This document shows, piece after piece, positions 49,301 through 60,900 of a DNA stretch of 64,000 bases. The stretch spans positions 11,007,024 to 11,071,023 of the forward strand of contig NC_044576.1 in the NCBI RefSeq assembly GCF_901933205.1, read 5' to 3'. Each line of letters opens with the position of its first letter. Position 1 is the stretch's first letter. The stretch comes from Camarhynchus parvulus (taxonomy: Eukaryota; Chordata; Aves; Passeriformes; Thraupidae). The notes below the pieces were generated by a model, which worked only from the letters and a program-made list of their open reading frames with translations, made no database searches and had not been told where the DNA came from. The position numbers and the translations under genes are program-made.

Positions 49301-52300
49301 AGCAAAACCCACTGCTATAACTTCATAAAGACCTTAATATGCAAATTCAAATTGGAATAGTGCCTAGCCAACATTCAATTGTTGAAATACCAGATTCCAA
49401 ACTTTTGAATATCAACATGCTACCAGAGCCACATTTCTTTTAAATAGGACGTACTCCTAAGAGTTATTCTCCTTGCTATGAGCTAGCTTCTGTTGCTAAT
49501 CTGCTAATTTGAACACTTTTATGAGACAAGGCTCTGTGCACAGAAGCCAGATTTGAGAACAGCCAGAAAAAGAACCCATATCTGGTTTACTTCTTAGTGT
49601 ATTCAAGTTTTTAACACTTGGAACTGACTCATTTAATAAAACCTGTTATCTCACCTTGCAACTAGCATACACTGGCTGCCATCTAAAAGAGAACTCCACA
49701 AGCAAAGAGGTAAAAAGCAGCAGAAATAATTTAACAGTTGCTATTCCTGGTCCATGAAGCTTTACTCCCTTGGCAGAAGTTCTGCTCCTCACCAAACAAA
49801 TTACACATAGGAATCCTGAGGATCAGTTACTACCAAAGCCAAAAAGCCGTTCCTCTATTGCCTTGAATATTACTTGCTTTACAACTACCAGGAAGTGTTT
49901 GGTCTATGGATTGCAGATGGATCTGGTTCTTTTGGTGTATTAGAGTTCTCCACTGAAGTTCCCAGGACAGTGGCCAGTTGTTGGTCTCATGCAGCACACA
50001 GGCAGGGGCTGTTTGCATGACCAGCAGTCCACACTGTTCTGGGGATGGTAACAACTGGGAAGCTTGCAGCATGGGAATAAAGGATTTTTACATTCCAAGG
50101 ATGGGTGGGGGTGGGAAGTCTTCCTTTTCAATGATGACCTAAAGAAAGTTTCCTGATTTTGCCCAGTTTCAATTGGAAACACAGAACCAAGAGAAATGGA
50201 TCCAAACAGCACTGCTAGACATTCAATAACAAGACTTTTATTAGCAATTAGCTAATTGCCAATTAGCTTCTGAAAACATGCTAGTGCTTCTATTTTCCAA
50301 CAGTTAATTTTAAATATTTGTGCAATGGAAGAGCTTGTAATCTCTTGATTAAAAAAGCCAATTACACTGATAAATGTAAACCCAAATAAGCCAGTTACAC
50401 TGATAGAGAAGTGTGTCCTCAAGGCTTCTCTATCACCATTCAAGACTCAATGTCACACGCTTCTGGAGAAAGGGAACAGACAGAGGTAATACAATTATCT
50501 CCTCTGAATTACTCCCCATTTCTCAATATTATCAAATACTGATCTCAAAGAAATCTATTTTTAATGGAGGACTATCTTAGAACATGCAGCTCAGCACTTA
50601 GGTCCATTGCTCATAATCCTAAATCCATTCATTTGTGAAAATATGCAAAATTGCATCTTTTATCCTCTCTAGGGATACTCTTCATCCAGGGGGAACAGGA
50701 TACTCTTGTTTCTCATACACTTAGATCTAATGTAGGCACTGAGCAAAAAAAAAACAACTTCAAAGGGTTTCTCAAACAGTAACTGCACAACAAGACTTTT
50801 TTTCAGGTCAGATTTTTGTTCTATTAAGATTAAAATTCTGGAAATTTCATTATGGGTAGCTACAAAGGAAAACAGGTACAGCAAACAGAGCTGAGAAATT
50901 TGCTGGTTTTCCCATCATCAGCAGAGCAAGTCAACTGAGCTTTGTGAAAAATAACTTCAAGTTTTCAGAAAGTATCTTTGTAGCTGTAATATAAACTTAG
51001 AAATATTTTCTTTTTACTTAATGTTATTCCTCAAAGCCTGCACATCACCATGGTGTGGCTGTGACAGATCTGCCTTATCAGAATTCCAAAGCAGATTTGG
51101 ATCATCACTCTGTCTTGCAACACAAAAAAATAGCACGAGTTCAGGAAGCGCTTGGCCAGAGTGCTCCCTGCTGTGGACACAGCTTCCCTGCACCACCACA
51201 GAACATCTCTGTGCAGAGCCCACAGAGGCTGAGCTTGCAGTTACAGTTACATGAACAGTTACATTGAGGACACACTGCAAAAATGCAGAGTGCAACAAGA
51301 AAGTTGGCATCCATCAGCATGCATCTGGAACTTTTCTGGCCTGCCCTGTACTAAGAGTAATAAAAATCTGTAGATTCAGACTACCACAAGTATTATGGGC
51401 TAATTAAGTGTACTTTTTCAGAAGAAAGTTTATTTAGGAAATTCCTATTTTTAAAACAGAAAGCAGAGAGATTTTAAATTCAAGTTATTAGTATTAGTTG
51501 TCTCAAGTTACTCCAGTATAGATAAATCCTAAAACACAATAAGAAAAAAAAAACCTTGATTTTTTTTTTCAAATGAAGACAATGATACTTAAATGACTGG
51601 GCATCAGAGGCAATTCTGGGAAAGAACTTCAGACATATTCAGCAGACATTAAAAGACATCATTAAATAAAATCCTCTATAAGAAAAGATGTTCTAAACTT
51701 ACTTAAACAGTCACCAAATTCTCTAAGGAGAGTGTACCTGAAAGTACATATCACAAAACTTTACATGGTTCAAAGTTTAGTCTACTATTTCACAAGTCTA
51801 GGAAAAGAGCAGACAAAATTCCCAGAACCAAATATTGACCTATATAAAAATAGCCCATTGAGGTAAACAAGCTAGAAGGCTTCAGAATAAAAATTTCTTG
51901 TAGCACAGTTTTGTGGCTAAGTTTTTGTATATAGATATGCAGTAGTTTTGAGGAAAAAATCCTGCAAGTTAGAAGATAAAATCAACTTATCTATACTGAG
52001 CATAAAACATGATGGTTATGTATTAACTAATGCAGTACCATGTTTTCTCTTTTGTCCCAGAAGTGAAAAAAAAAATCCAAACACCAAGTTTCTCAGCCTC
52101 CAGGTTCAAATTGCACAATACTCTGGTTTTAGTCACAAACCACTTATTACAAAATAATTACCAACTGAAGAGGATGTAGAACTTAAATTACACGCTTCAA
52201 CTGAAGCCAACTTTAAAAAATTTTTTCTCTAAATGAGCAACACTAATCCAGCAACAATTTTGATGCGCTCTTAAGACAGTTACAGGACCTGTTCTGACTT

Positions 52301-54869
52301 CAGCTGATACACCAAATCTGCTAGGCAATTTGATCCTACCAGTTTAGGACAGCTTAAGGGACTAGTATTTTATAAACAGAATGGCATCAGCTTTCCAACT
52401 GCACGTCCATCAAAAGGGGATGCACAGGCAGAGTGCTAGAGCCTGTTTACAGGGCTGCAGGGCAAGGGACCTGTGTGTACCAACACTGGCTGGGTCTGCT
52501 TCTTACCTCTGACTCCTGGAAAAACAGGGGTGGAGAAATATATGCTAACATTCAGAAGATGCCTTTTTTTTGCTGGCTAAATTAGCCAGTAGTATTTGCA
52601 CATTAAAAACCCACAGAATACACACACAACCCACAACTTCTGTCTGAAGAAAGATACTAATAGATCTAGATAACACTATGGCTGGTTGCTAACACACCCA
52701 TATGTAGCATAAAAGACTTGTCTTTCCCTATAGTTCCTGTAACCCTGTGTTTGAAGTTACTGTCTCTACAGCAAAAGGAAATCAGTTTGATTTCCAAAAA
52801 CAAATACTGGTGCGAACAGAGGCAGAGGTATGAAGTGTAATTCTAAGGTCCTAAAACTACTTGCTTATTTGAATGTCTGTCATTAAAGGCAGTACACTAA
52901 AAAATCAACAGCTATTTCAGTCATGGTAAAATAAAAATCCACTTGAGTACAAGCAATATCTAAAACAGCAATGGAAAAGCAGCTGAATACTTAATGTAGA
53001 AATAAAGCCCAAGAATGATAACCCCTGGAAAAAATAACAGGGTTTTAAATGAAAACTGTACTAAGAGCCTAACACAGGCTGTGTTGCATTGACCCAGCTG
53101 AGTGGATTCCATAGCCTGTACCACCTTCTAGAATGAAGAAGAGTACTTTCATCAAACTTTAAACACAGTAGCTGTTAAAAACAGAGACTTTTTCCACTAC
53201 AGACCAATTACATCATGTGAGACTGAAAGAGCCCATTATTTCAAGGCCAATGGTACCTTTCTCCAGCATGTCTGCTTAATAATACAGGTATCAATACTTA
53301 CTTCAGAATCCCTTCTATAATAATGGTCTTATAACATGGTCCACCTTTTGGCCTTTAATGGCAGCATGAACTGTATTTATTACTGTAAATATGAAGAAGA
53401 GGTACGAGGGCAGTTTTTGATAATACTTATCTCCATCGCACAAGGCCATACCTTGAAAGCCACCTGTAATGGGATTTGTCACTACCGCACCTTTTAAGAG
53501 CTGTACTAAGTGTTGAAAGTTTAACTGCTACATATGCCTTTATAATCATATGTGTTCTGCAAATAAACTTACAGGCACTGAGACAAAACTGAAAAGAAAA
53601 CAAGAGAACAGTTCAAGGCTGCACAGCTTAGCAGACCCCATAACTGTGTACCATGAAAGGTCTATTCAGGACACCAAGTTCTTCAGCTGACAGGCCTGGA
53701 ACATAGCCTACCTCTCCCTCCAGTAGGGCTGTGCCAACTCGAAAAAAGTCAAATGCCTGACTATTAACTAAAGTGGCATAGAGATGAGTGAAGGAAAACC
53801 ATGTAGCTTCATACTAGATTGTTTAACTAGTCTGGAAGGAGAGAGATCAATCAATTTCTCCCTCCCAGTGCCATCAGTTTCACTGGAAGTCCTTCAGTTA
53901 TTTAGTACCATAAGCAGCTGTGTCACACTGACTGGCTACAATCAATTATGAATGCATCTATATTTTAAGTAGATACAGCTTCCCCAGTACACCTCTTGTG
54001 GTGAGTCCTTCTGAAATGCATTTGTTACTCCAGGAAAAACACAAGATAATGAAGCAGTAATATCTTCAGCATCAGAAATAAAGGCTCTTATTGTGCAATT
54101 ACTCTCCAAGACTCTATTCAAGTAAGTAAAATACCTAAAAGTACAAACCCCATTAAATGCTTGTTGTGACATTCTGCTAAGGGACCAGGAAGCATGTAAA
54201 CATACCTTCTACAAAATCATTTTCACTATACAGCTGCCTGTCTCCTACTCCATCATCTTCATCTTGTCCATCTTCTTCATCTGGATTATTGATAACTTCT
54301 AGGCCAGCCTCGATAACTTCCACCAACTCATCTCGTTTATCCTTTCTAACAGGTTTCTCTTCTGGATGCCGAGTGAGCCCCATCTCCAACTGGAATACTT
54401 TCATGGATGTGAAGCTTTCAAAAGGAATGACTCCATACTCACTAGGCAGTTTGGCCCCCACGCTCACCTCAGCTTTGTCAATCTGGGAATGAAGAAACTC
54501 TAGGAGATCATTGGATGTTTGTTCCTTGGTGCCCTGGTAGTTCATACCATTGACCTTTGGGCTCTTTTTTTCCTGCAGGGACTTCAGTTTGTCACTCATT
54601 TCCTGAAGCTCTTGCTTTAGCTGAGCAATCTGACGTTTCAGACTGGTAGCTCGGTTTTGATAATGCTCTTCTTGTTCCTGCAAGAGAGCTTGATAGTATT
54701 CTTTACCCATGGTTTCACCTACAACACCAGGCAGAGATCCATTGCCATCTGTTTGTGGAGCACACTCCAGCAAATACATGAGCAGGACTAAACTGAATAG
54801 TAAAGCAAGGCCCACCAATAGCCAACGAGTCCTGGCTTGAATTACTAAGCCTCTTCTGGGCATTCTCAT
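40047..54869 (-). CDS. CSGALNACT2: CSGALNACT2: chondroitin sulfate N-acetylgalactosaminyltransferase 2, seven coding exons
   Basis: In transcript order 54869-54206, 46876-46660, 46120-46019, 44472-44294, 42691-42597, 41586-41505 and 40339-40047 join into one frame of 543 codons (541 from the second ATG) plus TGA, with GT-AG borders throughout. The enzyme is a type II Golgi membrane protein that transfers GalNAc from UDP-GalNAc to glucuronate in chondroitin initiation and elongation. Visible parts are a short basic cytoplasmic tail, a transmembrane helix (about 16-35), a stem with a coiled coil (57-101), an acidic tract (about 194-207), then the catalytic region with the metal-binding DVD motif (368-370) and the GWGGED motif (455-460) of beta4-GalT-like folds. 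Sequons lie at N43 and N334. The human protein has 542 residues and aligns end to end. CSGALNACT1 is excluded by the closer match and the RASGEF1A neighbour. Confidence 0.97.
40340..41504 (-). other. CSGALNACT2: CSGALNACT2 intron between coding exons 6 and 7
   Basis: About 1.2 kb with no exon recognised. A short direct repeat (TACATCTTCTGGCAGA, twice) lies at about 40981-41013. Confidence 0.7.
41505..41586 (-). CDS. CSGALNACT2: CSGALNACT2 coding exon 6
   Basis: The exon encodes [20 protein letters not shown] then RTDFLTV plus one base of Gly (residues 420-446). The acceptor is AATTGCAG and the donor TTG|GTAAGA, phase 1. The sequence is nearly identical to human. Confidence 0.97.
41587..42596 (-). 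other. CSGALNACT2: CSGALNACT2 intron between coding exons 5 and 6
   Basis: About 1.0 kb of AT-rich intron with no exon or repeat recognised. Confidence 0.7.
42597..42691 (-). CDS. CSGALNACT2: CSGALNACT2 coding exon 5
   Basis: After acceptor ACTTCCAG the exon encodes (G)[19 protein letters not shown] then [12 protein letters not shown] (residues 388-419), ending at donor TTG|GTAAGC in phase 0. It is a diagnostic stretch of the chondroitin GalNAc-transferase catalytic domain. Confidence 0.96.
42692..44293 (-). other. CSGALNACT2: CSGALNACT2 intron between coding exons 4 and 5
   Basis: This AT-rich intron of 1.6 kb includes an AT-rich stretch with the 12-base palindrome ATACATATGTAT (42894-42905) and a strong hairpin (43907-43971). 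A 152-codon minus-strand frame at 43162-43620 has no recognisable relative and is treated as chance. Confidence 0.7.
43907..43971. repeat. Long near-perfect hairpin (imperfect palindrome) in an intron
   Basis: TTCCACTGTAG (43927-43937) and CTACAGTGGAA (43942-43952) are perfect inverted repeats around the 4-base loop AGTG. After a 2-by-1 internal bulge, pairing resumes with AAAACTCA (43917-43924) against TGAGTTTT (43954-43961), then C-G, one mismatch, three more pairs, and weaker pairing outward. About 27 pairs form in a segment of about 65 bases. It lies in a CSGALNACT2 intron and could be a microRNA-like precursor or a palindromic miniature transposon remnant. I do not recognise it as a known microRNA. 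Confidence 0.85.
44294..44472 (-). CDS. CSGALNACT2: CSGALNACT2 coding exon 4 (DVD metal-binding motif)
   Basis: After acceptor TTCTTGTAG the exon encodes (R)[19 protein letters not shown] and onward to CRLNAEP plus one base of Gly (residues 328-387). The donor is CCG|GTATGT, phase 1. [14 protein letters not shown] contains the DxD motif that coordinates Mn2+ and UDP-GalNAc in this family, and a sequon lies at N334. Confidence 0.97.
44473..46018 (-). other. CSGALNACT2: CSGALNACT2 intron between coding exons 3 and 4
   Basis: About 1.5 kb. The middle part (45130-45480) is GC-richer than its surroundings and has a repeat-like texture, but I do not recognise a family. No exon is seen. Confidence 0.65.
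46019..46120 (-). CDS. CSGALNACT2: CSGALNACT2 coding exon 3
   Basis: The acceptor is TGCTTATAG and the exon encodes (R)[19 protein letters not shown] then [14 protein letters not shown] plus two bases (residues 294-327). The donor is TAG|GTAAGT, phase 2. It is too short to appear as a long ORF but is placed by frame continuity and match to human CSGALNACT2. Confidence 0.96.
46121..46659 (-). other. CSGALNACT2: CSGALNACT2 intron between coding exons 2 and 3
   Basis: This intron of 539 bases has no recognised element. Confidence 0.7.
46660..46876 (-). CDS. CSGALNACT2: CSGALNACT2 coding exon 2
   Basis: After acceptor TTCTTCAG the exon encodes (G)[19 protein letters not shown] and onward to FAQFMQNF plus two bases of Arg294 (residues 222-293). 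The donor is TTTAG|GTAGGT, phase 2. It begins the globular chondroitin GalNAc-transferase region, with the [17 protein letters not shown] segment typical of the nucleotide-sugar-binding fold. Confidence 0.97.
46877..54205 (-). other. CSGALNACT2: CSGALNACT2 intron between coding exons 1 and 2
   Basis: This is a 7.3-kb AT-rich intron. An imperfect direct repeat of about 18 bases with period 33 lies at 50355-50405, and a GC-richer piece at 47930-48130. No exon or recognisable transposon was seen. Confidence 0.65.
54206..54869 (-). CDS. CSGALNACT2: CSGALNACT2 coding exon 1 (start codon, membrane anchor and stem)
   Basis: The exon encodes residues 1-221 plus one base, ending at donor GAAG|GTATGT (phase 1). 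It holds the short basic tail (MRMPRRG), the transmembrane anchor ([19 protein letters not shown]), the coiled-coil stem and an acidic loop. Two in-frame ATGs lie two codons apart (54869 and 54863). The human protein starts at the second (MPRRG); both have A at -3. I give the longer frame but either may be used. Lysine- and glutamate-rich stem residues and [13 protein letters not shown] match human closely. Confidence 0.97.
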
Positions 54870-54945
54870 ATTATTTCTGCTTCCAATCCCAAAAGATTAA
54901 TTATCTGCTCTTGCTTTCCAGGGGACATCACCCCAGACTTCAAAT
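54870..54945 (-). other. CSGALNACT2: 5' UTR part of CSGALNACT2 exon 2
   Basis: Upstream of the ATG on the minus strand, a pyrimidine-rich tract ending CTCTCTTAAG gives a plausible acceptor with exon start at 54945. In human, as I recall, the coding start is also in the second exon after a non-coding first exon. Other AG sites closer to the ATG cannot be excluded. Confidence 0.55.
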
Positions 54946-57900
54946 CTTAAGAGAGAAAACACAATTGTAATAGCTACTACAAGTTCTGGTAACACAGCAG
55001 ATGAGCAGTTTTCAAGCTTTGCCTTAATCAGGTATCATTGCAGAGATGTAAATTTGAAGTTCCTGTGTCATCCATAACCATCAACTGTAAGTCTGGCTGA
55101 CGCCATACAATTTGTTCAGGATTTCCTACCCCAAACAAAAAAAACCTGCAAAGGTGGAGGAAGATTGAAGACACCAGCAAGGAATCATATTTCCATTTCC
55201 TAATTCAGCCCTAGTTGAAGGGGCCTAGCTTATTTGAAGTTTTGTGAAGGAAATCTGCAAAAGTAATTTTGTAAGCTTTGAACAGACAGCAATTTCCCCC
55301 CCACCACTATGTGTGAGAGCCATCTACAGTTTAGTAATCATAATTTTCATTGGCTAGTCTTGCTTTTCCTCTGGCACTTGAGTGTTTTATTCCACTTCCC
55401 CTCCTTTCCTTGGAATCTGTGGTTTGAGTCAGCAAAATGAAGACATAACCTAAAATTAAAGAAAGGTGCATATTAGAACAACAAAGCAGACAGTCATTTG
55501 AGAAACACATGAACAAAGTTCTAACACATGCATGCAAAAGACCAATGGTGGAAGGAGTGATAAAGGGAGAACAAAAAAACATTTCTTTTTTTGCATTACC
55601 CATCAGCAACTCCCTTTGACACAGTGTCTGGAAAATAGTAATACGGACAGTCCAATAAAATGCATTTGTCACACGGCTAGCCAAAGCAGTAACAGTTCTT
55701 ATAGTCTCACCACAGTTTATTTGACATTTTGTTTTAACTCCCCCATTCCTTCTTGGGCTTTTTGCTTTATTTTACTCTGTGGGAGGACAAAAAGATACCA
55801 ACAAATCCCATGCCTTTCCTATTCCTCTAAACTATTTTAAAAAAAATTAAAAAAAACCGTGAACTATTTTGAAGCAGCAGAAGCTTGCAGTTTCATTTGC
55901 TTTAAGTAAATACCTTTCAGGGTATAACTGTTCACTCATGAATAAATTATTATAGATTTTAATATCAAAGTTTACCGAAACCACATTTCAGATTAAGTCT
56001 AATTCAAAAGAAACTAAATTTCAATTGATGAAAGAGATCCTGAGATTAGCCATCTGCTAATATTTCCATCTTCTGACATGGCTGGGCTAGCATGAAGAGG
56101 CAGTGACCACTTCATGGGTCACACTCTTACATGACTGCCCAAACCAACCTAGAGGGAAAGACCAGAGAAACAGCCACAGTTATGTAAGAGAGGGATACCA
56201 AAAGTCCTGCTCAGCACTGAGTCAGCTAAATGTTTTATGGGCCTCTTCAATGACAGCATAAAAGACTAAGAAGTAAGCTCAATGCACGTTAGTCTACTTT
56301 CAACATTAATAAAATACTTTCATTTAAAATTTGCTTGTATAAAATAAATGAAGCTCATTAAAATTTATCCAGGGACCTATTAGCTCTACATCCATTTTGA
56401 CTGTGTTATGCAATTATGGTTTGGGGGAAGTTCTGAGACTCCCAGTTTAGTTTCACTATCCTTAGGAGACTAGAAAACGATGGCCCACTCCCATATCCCT
56501 TCTGCATGGGTTAGGCAGTTATCTGGCACTGCCAGCTGCCACGCAGCCCATCTTGTGCTGACCCTGAGAGTCACTCAGGGTGCCACAATGCTCCCCATGT
56601 GTTTGCAGCAAACACCTGGCACTGTGTCTCTCTGATTGAGTCTTTGTGACACTTCTTCCCTCCCACTCAGCTTCCAGCCAGGATACTGCTCCAGTGTGAA
56701 TCAGGTACCCTGATCAGTGGTGGTACCATATTCAGCATCTTCACTTGCAAGAAAGTTCCAATTTTAAGGCCTGAAAGACTAAGTAACTTATTCTTACCAC
56801 CAGCAGCAATGCCTGCCACAGCAACACAAAGTTTGCAGGCATATCATCCACACCAAGTTTGGCAAGAGCTGCACACCTTAAGAGTTGTCCAGCTGAAGTC
56901 TATAGGACTGCTCAAAGCAGTTTTTAATATTTATAGTGCTAAAGACCCTGTTAATAAATAATTTACACAGATTATGTAGAAATTCTTAATACAGCAGATT
57001 AGAGGTAACTACTCATCTGAAACTGAAGCTTCTGGAACTCATGGAAAGCTACTGGAGACTTTGATACAAAATAAGTAACAGTTTTATCAACTGAATACTA
57101 GATAACATCCTTTCAAGTCCAGACAAGCCAGAATTTAGTCACTCCTCACTGCATAAACACAATATTATATAAATGCAAGCTGAATGCCTATAAAGAGTGA
57201 TTAACTCCAGATGTATCCTCAGACTACTGACCAGTGTCCAGATGTGATGAATCAAGGGAGACAGAAGAAGAATTCTACAGGATAAAACCACTTCACAGAA
57301 ATGATACAATATCATCCCAAACTTTCTTTAGTACAAAGATGACCATACAATGATTTATTACATTTCTTACTGAATTCTTGTTCTGTTAGACTGCAAGAGG
57401 TGAAGCCACAATTAATAGCATAAAGAACCATAAGTTTCTTTAAAACTCAGTAAATGCTAAACTGTACTAAAGCTACTCCATGCAGAAGCTGACACATCTT
57501 CAATCAGTAAAGGTATATTGAAAAATGATCAAACTATCTAACTTGCATAAAATACCAGTAACTCAAGCTCCAACTATTCTAATTGTTATTAACTGACAAA
57601 TCAATACCTCTGAAGATGGAGCATTAGTTCTAGTAGGTTTTTGTAGTCAATTCTTGCTCCACCAATAAATTGCCCTGTGCTCAACTCTGATGAGTCACTC
57701 AGTTTCTTTAGGTCTCATTCATGTCTAAGAAGCAAGGGAGAACAGACCTCCTGATGTGGTGTCAAGAGGAGATGTGGTGTCAAGAGGACACAGTGTACCA
57801 GGAGATGAAATCCCCTCAGAGAATAGCAGGGGGCAGTGAGAGAAATCTTGCTCTTCCCACCCTTCTCACTGTGACCAAACATTCATCATTATGGTAAGCC

Positions 57901-60900
57901 TGGACTGGGGAGGCCAGCACACCCTGCAGGGACTCGCTGCTGGACGGCTGCAGGTTCCTGGCCCTTCCCAGGAGCCCTTCACCTGCTCACAGCACAGGGC
58001 TGCCTGGGGGCACTGCCCTGCCCTGAGGGGTGCCCAGGGAACACGCACAATAACCCACTCCTGAAGCAATGAGAACTGCACCAGCTCACCGGTACTTTTC
58101 CTTCTAGGCTCTAATTATCCCTTTATGACCTGAAACCCTTTATCTATGGCCTAGTGACAATCCTGTTAACAAGACAGCCTTTTACAGAGACAGGCATTGC
58201 CTATTTCTGTTTGAGCATTTTTTCACCATAATAAACAGGCGTTTTTCCCACTAGAGCTTCTCCATGGCCTTTAAAGGCCAGGAATGTTTGTGCAACCGGT
58301 TATGTCGAACATTAAAATTTTAAATTGCACATGGAGAGCTGAATGGGTAAGTTAGTTTGCTGAAGCAGTGGGAACTGAGCCAATTGACATCTTTTATTTT
58401 TTCCTTCAGTATTACTTCTGCTGAGGGAAGTTACCATAAAGGAGTAAGACACATTTAATCTTGAATACTTCACAGAGTGAGTGAAAGCAGTAAGAATCTT
58501 CCTTCCTTTTTTCCCACTGGAAAAGGAGAGCTTATGAGCACTCTATTTCACTATGCTCTCTTTTCAGAGAACAGGAAAAAAAAAAGCCCTTGTTTTGCAT
58601 ATTTACAACCTAAATTTGATCTGAATTTGGTCTGGCACAGCCCTACTTTAGGAATTCCAGTAACTATGCAGAACATGACTACAAGAGAAAGCAGGCTGTG
58701 AAACCCCAGAACAAGCAAAAACACATGGGATCCCAAAAATCGCAATAGGGAAACTAACTGGGTTACAAAGAACATTCTGAAGTTGATAAAAAAGGACAGT
58801 AAGGTTATCTGGTAATTAGTAATCACACAGAAGTTCCTGGAATTTCAGAGCTTAAATATTAAGTTCCAAAACTTTAAATTGCACCTGCTATTATTGCATG
58901 CTGGTATTTAACTGCCTATCAGTTTTTCAGAACTAGTCTATTTGCAGTAGTTTGTATGATCTCCAAAGAGTGAGACATCTGAGGCTTACACAAGTCTTAT
59001 AAAGATCTGCAGGTTTTCCAGAGGCACCTGGTTGTAAAGACTTTCTGCATTTCCAGGGCCTTCTGTATATTCAACAATGGAAACGTTTCTGTTCCTTACA
59101 AAAAAGTTCATTGATTCTCTAAGCACAAGGGAATAGACCAGCATGCTAACTGAAAATGCTTTACATTTTTAAAATTGCAGTAGCATTCTGCTTTTGTTCC
59201 TTGTTGCAAAGGATGAGTACATCTTTCTGAATTGGGGGAACATTCACACTTAAGGCAGTGACCTAATTCAGTATGCACCTGGCTTCATGCCAGACTGTGG
59301 GGACTTCCCTTGTGTGAGCATGTTTTACTTTAGACATGCCCTTTCCATTCAGCATGCCCTAGACAGACACTGTTTAGCTGCTCATGAAATTCCAGCTGAG
59401 AGTTATTTTATTGTTCATAATTTCACCCAGATGCCACAGATATTCACTGTCTTAAGCCTCCTCCACACACATATTTCTCTTCTTGGCAAGTTACACAATG
59501 CAAACATAAGGTCCAATGTCATCCCTTGCACATTCCCTTCTTATTCTGAAGAAGAGTGCCACTGAGAACAGAATAGCTTGGAATGTTAGAGGAACACTGG
59601 GCACCCCTTTATCTTCTCACTCGCTGAAACCAAACACAAAGCAAGCTGGGCATCTGGTGTTGCAGACAATCTTTGCATAAAACCCAGAGTGAAAAACCTC
59701 AAACCATACCTTAAGTACACATCACTTCATCTCTGCTTAGACAATCTGCCGAGCTATAGCCTCAGAAAAGACAAAAGAATTTTTCCAGGGATTTAAGACA
59801 CAGCTCTAGTTGAGCCAGTACCTAAGTCAGACTTGTCAGCTACTAGGAAAAAGGGAAAAAAAAATTCACAAGAACTAACTGCTGAAGTTCTCACTTTCCA
59901 TGGAAAACTAGTCAAGAATCTCACCCTCTTTACTGACAAAAAAAGCCATCTTTTTATTACAATTCTGCCACCTGAAATGCTTTCAGCTATGGCTCTGCCT
60001 CCCAAACACACACACATATGCACTGCTGGATGGGAGAGAAGTTAAAAGGCACTATCAATTTTTGGAAAGACAACCCACATTCAATAAAACCAATAGGAAA
60101 GTGAAAATAATCAAAGTATTTTAGACCTTACCAGTTTCACACTGAATTCTGAACAATCTGAAAGTTTTACTTGTACACATTGCAACCACTGCCTGGGATA
60201 CACCAATCATACGAAGCACATGCAGCAGTTTATTTTCAACTTTTTGAAAGTTTAGAATATGACACACTGTTCCAATTCATCCCAACACCCCCCCTTTAGT
60301 TGGTCAGCACTGAACTTCAGTTTTGTTGCTCACCTTACCTGGTTGACACCAAAAGGAATTTTTCAAGCTACCTCTTGATTTTCATCAGTTTCCTTTCCTC
60401 TGCCAAAGCCAGAGTCCCATGGGGCAAACGGGAACAATGATGACTGTACTCTGATCACTGAGCATCTCACTTCATTTTTAGTAAAAGACATGGGGGGAAA
60501 AAATGAACAGTGGTGAACTGTCCACATTAAAATTCATCACAGGCTGTTCATAAAGTGTTCAGCATATCTGCAATAGGTAACGTCAGATATTTCTTTAATT
60601 TCTAAATGGGAAGGAAAAAAAAATCATGCCTTTGGCACAAGGACTGTTATAGAACTCACAGTACACCAGGAATAAGCATGGGAACCATAGGAAAAAGTTA
60701 CTTCAGTGAAGAGTGCAACAAGCACAGGATTTATTACTCAAGAAACAATATTCTCCATGCAAATAGTTTCTCCTACAAAAAGCAACATTGTTGTTTTGCC
60801 AGCAGAAACGCTGTGCTCCAAAATAAAATTAAAACCAAACCTCCACAAATTTCCTCTGCAACATTAGAGGCTGCAGTATACAGGGAAGATATATCAGGTT

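Noticed and set aside
57890..58060. GC-rich patch considered as the CSGALNACT2 promoter
   Set aside because: It has few CpGs, no GC boxes and no good minus-strand donor, so it does not look like the CpG-island promoter expected for this housekeeping Golgi enzyme.
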